DNA of 64,000 nucleotides from CAYMTV01 sp964393525 (GTDB lineage: Bacteria; Patescibacteriota; Microgenomatia; Daviesbacterales; UBA10151): the NCBI GenBank assembly GCA_964393525.1, contig CAYMTV010000003.1, positions 1 to 64,000 on the forward strand, given 5' to 3'. The position numbers and the translations under genes were made by a program. The notes below the pieces were generated by a model. It did no database searches. It had not been told where the DNA came from and worked only from the letters and a program-made list of their open reading frames with translations. This document shows positions 59,001 to 64,000 of the stretch, one piece after another. Position 1 is the stretch's first letter. Every line of letters begins with the position of its first letter.

Positions 59001-59489
59001 GGAGGAAAAGCCCAGATGGGAGGCCAAAGGTTAGGAGAGATGGAGGTTTGGGCACTTGAGGCATATGGGGCGGCTAATGTCTTACAGGAGATGCTGACTA
59101 TTAAATCCGACGATGTGGTGGGAAGAGCCAAAGCCTTTGAAGCTATAGTCAAGGGTACAACGATCCCACAAGCATTGATCCCGGAATCATTTAAAGTTTT
59201 AGGTAAAGAGCTACAAAGCTTATCAGTTTCGGTTGAGCCGATTGGAGTTCAGATTGTTTCCAGTCAAGCGGCTAGCGATGACCAAACAGCAACCGACCAA
59301 GAGACAGACGATACCCAAGATCAGGTAAATCAATTCAAGGAAGCATTGGAGGTTGCAGATGTTGGGATAACCGAGGAAATTACTGCCGAAAAAGGACCAA
59401 TGGAGTTAATAGAGGCTCCGGAGGAATCAGCGGAAGTTGAACCATCAGATGAAGATTTAAAGGACCTTGAAAAGGAGAAGGCGGGATGA
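56052..59489 (+). CDS. rpoB: DNA-directed RNA polymerase subunit beta
   Basis: About 1145 residues from the ATG at 56052, which gives a family-like N terminus; an upstream ATG at 55980 lies in the leader hairpin and reads unconserved sequence. Conserved regions include GTFIINGVERVIINQIVRSPG, DRASFSIRDINHSQYGRIDPI, the LGQNLLIAYMSF segment and GGKAQMGGQRLGEMEVWALEAYGA. The C-terminal 80 residues are an acidic extension. Confidence 0.97.
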   Translation: MPQAKANLINGRIYWGNNKSTLAHLDTIDLVALQKGSYKKFLEEGIGELLKEISPVLDFTGKNWELTFGDYFFGKSRLTAEQCSTKGATYDAPLRVKVTLENLQTKQTYSQEAFLGDIPQMTEKGTFIINGVERVIINQIVRSPGVFFSAADDPVTGKRLYGAELRPQHGSWLEFSISRSDVLTVKIDRRRKFAATTLLRALGFSEEEIVEQFAVVDTDEEHQYIKATLNKDLTHDQNEALLEIFRKMRPGDPIVLETAKSLLTNMFFNSRRYNLTRVGRFKINKRLGLNIENTPENWILTKEDIVATLKYLIGLANGKGKVDDIDHLANRRVRMVGELVAQNAFWVGLQRLERVIKERMSLLPMDQEVTAAGLVNARPVIAAVNEFFRSSQLSQILDQTNPLSEVDHLRRLSVTGAGGISRDRASFSIRDINHSQYGRIDPIRSPEGQNIGLVTYLALYARINEYGFLETPYRKVVQEKSKAKVTKEIVYMTADDEENYYITEATAEVSDAGFIIPKRVPVRFGGSFFEADTSIVNFIDVSPQQIVGASASLIPFLAHDDANRALMGTHMQCQAVPLLKPSAPVIGTGMETIIANNMARVVRAPFDGTVSYVDGEKVVLNGKVGKQEFKVEKFVNSPAMTCYSQKPAVTPGQKIKKADLLIEGTSTDKGELALGQNLLIAYMSFDGLGYEDAIVISDRLVKEDLLSSIHIEEYSTDVVETKLGPDEVTSDIPNVSEENLANLDEHGIVRIGAEVGPGDILVGKVQPKGETELTAEERLLRAIFGEKAKEVRDTSLRMPHGEKGTVIGVQILSRESGDDLGAGVLQRIKVKVAQLRKVTEGDKLAGRHGNKGVISRIVPEADMPHLDDGTAVDIIISSVTVLSRMNLGQLLEAHLGLAAKKLGYKVAAPVFEKIPEDILFGEIKNAALNETGKSPLIDGRTGEYFAQDVVVGYAHFLKLIHMVEDKTHARSTGPYSLVTQQPLGGKAQMGGQRLGEMEVWALEAYGAANVLQEMLTIKSDDVVGRAKAFEAIVKGTTIPQALIPESFKVLGKELQSLSVSVEPIGVQIVSSQAASDDQTATDQETDDTQDQVNQFKEALEVADVGITEEITAEKGPMELIEAPEESAEVEPSDEDLKDLEKEKAG

Positions 59490-62400
59490 ACGATCTAATA
59501 GATTTTGAATCACTAAAAATACAAATTGCCAGCCCGGAAGTAATGCGGGGATGGTCTTTTGGGGAGATTACAAAGCCTGAAACCATCAACTACCGGACCT
59601 TAAAGGCCGAAAAAGACGGTCTTTTTGCCGAAAACATCTTTGGACCAACTAAAGATTTTGAGTGTTACTGCGGCAAATATAAAAGAATCCGCTACAGAGG
59701 AGTCATCTGTGACAAATGCGGTGTAGAGGTAACCCAATCTAAGGTCAGACGGGAAAGAATGGGACATATAACCTTAGCCTCTCCGGTTGCCCATATATGG
59801 TTTGTTAAGGGCGCACCCTCCAAGCTTTCACTGGTGCTTGATTTAACAATGAAGAATCTGGAGGCAATTATCTATTTTGCATCTTATCTAGTCATTGAAA
59901 TCGACGCTGACGGTAAACAAAAAGCTCTGGATTCACTTAAAAATCAGCTGGAGGAGAAAAAGCAGGAATCCAAGAAAAATTTAGATCAAAGCATTTCTGA
60001 AATTGAAAAAAAGCTGCAGGAAGATTTAAAAGAGCTGAAGAAAAAATTTGACGGTAAAAAAGATGAAAAATATGAGTTGGCAGCGTCCGAGATGGAGCTT
60101 GCCCACAGACAGGAGGTTGCCCGCTTAAGGGAGGCAAATACCGTGGAATTAGGCCAGCTGGAAGAGATCTATAAAGCTGTCTCTGAACTTGTCAAATCTA
60201 TAAATCCTTTAAGAATTCTGTCGGAAGACGAATTTTACAAACTTGATGAGTATGGTGTTTCCGGCTTTTTAACCGTGGGGATGGGCGCAGAGGCTCTGCT
60301 TAAAGTTTTAGAAAAAATTGATCTGGATAAACTGGCGGCACAGCTTCGGGATGAGGTTGTTAAAACCACCGGACAAAGACACGTTAAATCAACCAAAAGA
60401 CTCCGGCTAGTTGAGGGAATGAGACAGTCTAAAATCAATCCCTCGTGGATGGTGATGACAGTTTTACCGGTGCTCCCTCCGGACCTTCGTCCAATGGTGC
60501 AACTGCCGGGAGGAAGATTTGCCACCTCTGACTTAAATGATTTATACAGAAGGGTTATTAACCGGAATAATCGTCTAAAAAGATTGATCGAGCTTGGAGC
60601 GCCGGAGATAATTTTGCGAAACGAAAAAAGAATGCTTCAGGAAGCGGTAGATTCGCTGATAGATACCAATTCCCGCTCAACCAGAAGAACCGGCGGTCAT
60701 CAGCTGAGATCTTTATCAGACATGCTTAGGGGTAAACAGGGCAGGTTCAGACAGAATCTTTTAGGTAAAAGGGTTGATTATTCGGGCCGGTCGGTTATCA
60801 TTGTGGGTCCAAAGCTGAAACTTCACCAAGTTGGATTACCAAAAGAAATGGCGCTTGAGATGTTTAAGCCGTTTGTTTTACGTGAGTTAATCTCTCGGGG
60901 TTTGGCATCAAATGTTAAGGGCGCCAAAAATGTTTTAGAGTTTCGTCCGCCGGAAGTCTGGGATATTTTGGAGGAGGTTATCAAAAATCACCCGGTTTTG
61001 ATAAACCGTGCTCCCACTTTACACAGATTAGGTATTCAAGCTTTCTATCCGATTTTAATTGACGGTAATGCTATTCAAATCCACCCTTGTATCTGTGCCG
61101 GTTTTAATGCCGACTTTGACGGGGATCAGATGGCAGTCCATATTCCCTTGTCTGAAAAAGCCAAAGCCGAGGCAACCAATTTAATGATGGCCAAACATAA
61201 TATATTAAAACCTTCGGACTCTTCTCCGATCAATGTTCCAAACCGCGAAATGGCTTTAGGCTCATTTTATGTCACTTCTTTTGATCCAAAATTTGCGCCT
61301 TCTAACAAATTTTATTTTAAAGAGGAAGCGATTTTAGCCTATCAGTCCGGTAAACTTAACCTTAGACAGCCTGTCAAATGTAGGATTGACGGGGCTGAGC
61401 TTGAGACAAGTGTAGGAAGGATTCTGTTTAATAACTTCCTGCCGGAGGAATTAAGATTTATTAACGAAACCATAAATGCCGGTGGCATCAGAAGGATTAT
61501 TATGAAGGCATTTAAGATGTTTGACAGGGATACAGTTGCCCAACTGATAGATAATATTAAAGAGTTTGGTTTCTGGGGTGCAACCTCCTCCGGTATGAGC
61601 TTAGCAATTTCAGATAACAAAATTATTCCGGAAAAAGGTAAATTGATCGCTCAGGGAGACAAAGAGATAGCCGAGATAGAAGAAAACTTAAAAAAAGGGT
61701 TAATCACAAATGATGAGCGAAGAGCGCTTTCCCAGGAAGTTTGGACTCGGGTAGGAGAAGAGATTGTCAGAAAAACATTTTCCTCAATCGACCAGGATAA
61801 CCCTATCCAAATAATTATCCAGTCCGGAGGAGCCAGAGCTACAACCGCCCAAATTGCCCAGACTGCCGGAATGAGAGGATTTTCGGTTGATCCGACCGGT
61901 AAGATTGTTGAGCTTCCAACCAAGTCCAACTATAGAGAAGGTTTGGGGGTATTTGAGTACTTTACCTCCTGCAGAGGGGCCAGAAAAGGTGTGGCTGATA
62001 AGTCCTTAAGAACTGCCGATGCCGGATACTTAACCAGAAGACTGGTTGATGTTTCTCATGACGTAATTATCCGGATAGAAAACTGCGGCACTCAAAACGG
62101 GATTACTATTCCAACAATTAAAGATAACTTGATGTCTTTGACTTCAAGATTTTTGGGCAGAAAAGTCCTCGAAAAAGTGGTAGACCCAAAGACCAAAAAG
62201 GTCGTCATACCCCAAGATACTTTTATAGAAGAAGACCAGATTCAGGCTCTATTCAAAAGCGATATTGAAGAAGTCACTGTAAAATCACCCTTGACCTGCC
62301 AGGCTAAGGTTGGAATCTGTTCTGAGTGTTATGGTCTGGATCTATCCGGAAGAAAACCGATCCAGCTCGGTACACCGGTTGGGGTAATAGCCGCCCAGGC

Positions 62401-63178
62401 AATCGGGGAACCGGGAACCCAGTTATCAATGAGAACCTTCCACTCCGGAGGAGTTGTCGGTATAGATATTACCCAGGGTTTGCCTAGAGTTGAGGAATTG
62501 TTTGAAGCTAGAACTCCAAAAACCGTGGCTCCTGTCTCCGAGATTGCCGGTAAAGTAACTTTAGTTGATACGGACAGCGGACGGGTAGTCAGGGTCAGAA
62601 CCACCTCCAAGCCGTTTGAGGAAAGAGAGTATTTGATTCCGGTTACTGCTGAGGTTGGGGTTTCTGACGGAGATATCATTTCCGCTGGAACTCAGCTTGC
62701 TTCCGGCCATCTTGATATCAATGAGGTTTTAAGGGTGAGGGGGTTGCGCTTGGCCCAGCGCTACATAGTTGAACAGGCTAAAGAAGTTTATGAATCACAG
62801 GGAGTGTTTATCAACGAAAAGCATTTTGAGGTTATAGTCCGCAAGATGTCGGATAAGGTCAGAATCGAAACTCAGGGTGACACCGTGCTTTTACCGGGTG
62901 AGATTATTGATAGAAACAGATTTGAAGAAGAAAATACCCGGGTTTTAGCAGAAGGTGGGGAGCCTTCTACAGCCGGAGTAGTAGTTTTGGGAATTACCAG
63001 AGCTTCTTTGCAGACAGAGAGCTTCCTTTCAGCAGCTTCCTTCCAGGAAACAACTACAGTTTTAGCCGATGCGGCAGCCGTTGGAAAGGTTGACAACTTG
63101 ATTGGGCTCAAAGAGAATGTTATTATTGGACGCCTGATACCTACAAGCCCAGACCGAGCTAAGCTTGAGGCAGCTTAA
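59486..63178 (+). CDS. rpoC: DNA-directed RNA polymerase subunit beta'
   Basis: 1230 residues. N-terminal zinc site CYCGKYKRIRYRGVICDKCG, catalytic NADFDGDQ with three Asp that bind Mg, the trigger-loop and second zinc Cys cluster (CQAKVGICSECYG) are present. A charged coiled coil lies at about residues 150-235. It overlaps rpoB by 4 bases (ATGA). Confidence 0.98.
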   Translation: MNDLIDFESLKIQIASPEVMRGWSFGEITKPETINYRTLKAEKDGLFAENIFGPTKDFECYCGKYKRIRYRGVICDKCGVEVTQSKVRRERMGHITLASPVAHIWFVKGAPSKLSLVLDLTMKNLEAIIYFASYLVIEIDADGKQKALDSLKNQLEEKKQESKKNLDQSISEIEKKLQEDLKELKKKFDGKKDEKYELAASEMELAHRQEVARLREANTVELGQLEEIYKAVSELVKSINPLRILSEDEFYKLDEYGVSGFLTVGMGAEALLKVLEKIDLDKLAAQLRDEVVKTTGQRHVKSTKRLRLVEGMRQSKINPSWMVMTVLPVLPPDLRPMVQLPGGRFATSDLNDLYRRVINRNNRLKRLIELGAPEIILRNEKRMLQEAVDSLIDTNSRSTRRTGGHQLRSLSDMLRGKQGRFRQNLLGKRVDYSGRSVIIVGPKLKLHQVGLPKEMALEMFKPFVLRELISRGLASNVKGAKNVLEFRPPEVWDILEEVIKNHPVLINRAPTLHRLGIQAFYPILIDGNAIQIHPCICAGFNADFDGDQMAVHIPLSEKAKAEATNLMMAKHNILKPSDSSPINVPNREMALGSFYVTSFDPKFAPSNKFYFKEEAILAYQSGKLNLRQPVKCRIDGAELETSVGRILFNNFLPEELRFINETINAGGIRRIIMKAFKMFDRDTVAQLIDNIKEFGFWGATSSGMSLAISDNKIIPEKGKLIAQGDKEIAEIEENLKKGLITNDERRALSQEVWTRVGEEIVRKTFSSIDQDNPIQIIIQSGGARATTAQIAQTAGMRGFSVDPTGKIVELPTKSNYREGLGVFEYFTSCRGARKGVADKSLRTADAGYLTRRLVDVSHDVIIRIENCGTQNGITIPTIKDNLMSLTSRFLGRKVLEKVVDPKTKKVVIPQDTFIEEDQIQALFKSDIEEVTVKSPLTCQAKVGICSECYGLDLSGRKPIQLGTPVGVIAAQAIGEPGTQLSMRTFHSGGVVGIDITQGLPRVEELFEARTPKTVAPVSEIAGKVTLVDTDSGRVVRVRTTSKPFEEREYLIPVTAEVGVSDGDIISAGTQLASGHLDINEVLRVRGLRLAQRYIVEQAKEVYESQGVFINEKHFEVIVRKMSDKVRIETQGDTVLLPGEIIDRNRFEEENTRVLAEGGEPSTAGVVVLGITRASLQTESFLSAASFQETTTVLADAAAVGKVDNLIGLKENVIIGRLIPTSPDRAKLEAA

Positions 63179-63185
63179 GGTTACC

Positions 63186-63211
63186 CTTGTCAATTGCTCC
63201 GCAATTGCAAG
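63186..63211. terminator. CTTGtC...GCAAG element after rpoC
   Basis: CTTG, a bulged T, CAATTGC, loop TCC, GCAATTG and CAAG. Same frame as the element after alaS but with a different inner stem. No T-tract follows, so termination is uncertain. Confidence 0.55.
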
Positions 63212-63231
63212 TGGATCTCGAAAACTTTGAT

Positions 63232-63246
63232 GATCGCTTTGCGATC
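63232..63246 (+). promoter_or_regulatory. Hairpin in the rpsL leader
   Basis: GATCGC-TTT-GCGATC, a perfect 6-bp stem ending 25 bases before the rpsL start. Confidence 0.4.
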
Positions 63247-63271
63247 TACAAGAAAGGAAGTTTTCTGCGAT

Positions 63272-63706
63272 ATGCCAACAATAAATCAACTTATAAGAAA
63301 AGGTAGAAAAAATAAAAGCAAAAAAATCAAAGCTACAGCTTTAAGGCGCTCTTTTAATGCCAAAGATAGGCTTTATGCCACAAATTTTAACCCGCAAAAG
63401 CGCGGGGTAGTAACTTTAGTGCGGACTATGACCCCTAAAAAACCAAATTCGGCCTTGAGAAAGGTTGCCAGAGTCAGACTTTCAAACAGAACCGAGGTTA
63501 CAGCTTATATTCAAGGAATTGGACACGATTTAGCCGAGCACGGAATTGTTTTAGTCCGTGGCGGAAGGGTTAAGGATTTGCCCGGAGTTAAATATCATCT
63601 GGTAAGGGGTAAATTTGATCTGTCCGGTGTTGCCAGCAGAAAATCTTCCAGATCAAAGTATGGAGCCAAAACGACAGCAGGACCTAAAACAGCCGCCGCA
63701 TCTTAA
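63272..63706 (+). CDS. rpsL: 30S ribosomal protein S12
   Basis: 144 residues from ATG 63272 (MPTINQLIRKGR). The decoding-centre loops TPKKPNSALRK and HGIVLVRGGRVKDLPG are intact. A slightly longer segment (FNAKDRLYATNF) lies before QKRGV compared with typical S12, and the C terminus has an Ala/Thr/Lys tail. Longer frames upstream read the leader hairpins and are not used. Confidence 0.97.
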   Translation: MPTINQLIRKGRKNKSKKIKATALRRSFNAKDRLYATNFNPQKRGVVTLVRTMTPKKPNSALRKVARVRLSNRTEVTAYIQGIGHDLAEHGIVLVRGGRVKDLPGVKYHLVRGKFDLSGVASRKSSRSKYGAKTTAGPKTAAAS

Positions 63707-63717
63707 GGGGAAAACTT

Positions 63718-64000
63718 ATGCGTTCAAGAAAACCACCAAAACGAGTCTTACAGCCGGATCCAATTTATAACTCAAGGCTTTTAACCAGATTTATTAACAA
63801 AGTTATGATTGACGGTAAAAAGTCCACCGCTCAAAAACAGGTTTATCGGGCTTTGGACATCATTGAAAAAACCGGCAAAAACCCGGTCTCAATTTTTGAG
63901 GGAGCTATTGCCAATGTCTCTCCAAGAATGGAGGTTCGCCCAAGAAGGGTTGGAGGAGCATCCTATCAGGTCCCGGTTGAAGTCAGGGGACATAGAAAGG
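63718..64000 (+). CDS. rpsG: 30S ribosomal protein S7 (3' partial)
   Basis: The frame starts MRSRKPPKRVLQPDPIYNS and continues with RFINKVMIDGKKSTAQK and EVRPRRVGGASYQVPVEV, the S7 N-terminal signature. It runs off the window end. An AAGGGG Shine-Dalgarno sequence lies seven bases before the ATG, 11 bases after rpsL. Confidence 0.96.
   Translation, partial: MRSRKPPKRVLQPDPIYNSRLLTRFINKVMIDGKKSTAQKQVYRALDIIEKTGKNPVSIFEGAIANVSPRMEVRPRRVGGASYQVPVEVRGHRK

Overview
This window is a chromosomal segment of a bacterium with a reduced genome, most likely a Candidate Phyla Radiation (Patescibacteria) member and probably of the Microgenomates group. The inference rests on low-to-mid GC, tightly packed genes, shortened versions of universal proteins (HrcA 243 aa, IF-2 498 aa, AlaRS about 619 aa without C-Ala, a zinc-finger-less DnaJ), small membrane proteins of the RodZ-like, sortase, MltG and DUF6580 kinds, and no visible lipid or amino-acid pathway. 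TGA is an ordinary stop (pnp, rpoB, ruvX), which argues against the UGA-recoding lineages. Lineage assignment is inference.

Layout. 1-5.5 kb: a partial protein with a sigma-region-4-like helix-turn-helix, lepA, def and an interrupted phosphodiesterase. 5.5-11.7 kb: mostly minus-strand genes (IrrE-like protease with a membrane partner, MFS carrier, reductase, queuosine-precursor transporter, GT39-like membrane protein) around folC. 11.7-16.3 kb: a CIRCE-preceded hrcA-grpE-dnaK-dnaJ heat-shock cluster with two assembly gaps. 16.3-19.2 kb: two secreted proteins, one a likely glycoside hydrolase. 19.2-32 kb: nusA, infB, a degenerate DHH protein, rpsO, pnp, a Lon-like ATPase without protease domain, RNase J and ftsK. 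32-36 kb: toxin-antitoxin-like genes and two ketosynthases in tandem. 36-55.9 kb: small membrane proteins, alaS, a pilus or baseplate-like membrane protein, sortase, ruvX-mltG, an Fe-S-type nuclease with a CMP-kinase-like gene, phosphohexomutase, IMPase-like, tgt, a dehydrogenase, cupin and GNAT. 55.9-64 kb: rpoB-rpoC-rpsL-rpsG.

Common themes. The sequence shows many sigma-70-like promoters (TTGnnn, 16-17 bp, TAnnnT) whose -10 box lies only 7-12 bases before the start codon, so leaderless or near-leaderless mRNAs look frequent. Tgt with the YhhQ-like transporter suggests queuosine salvage. RNase J, PNPase and the degenerate DHH protein lie close to the transcription and translation genes.

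The most unusual signal is a family of short palindromic elements of the form arm-GA-loop-GA-arm'. They lie in frame inside conserved genes (grpE twice, nusA, infB, tgt, a dehydrogenase) and between genes; lepA and tgt also carry related but distinct palindromes. The terminal arms change between copies but stay complementary, one copy in tgt is split by a second, and one intergenic copy is followed by a second, synonymously diverged copy of the lepA C-terminal codons. This resembles the logic of Rickettsia palindromic elements, but no mobilising enzyme is encoded in the window.
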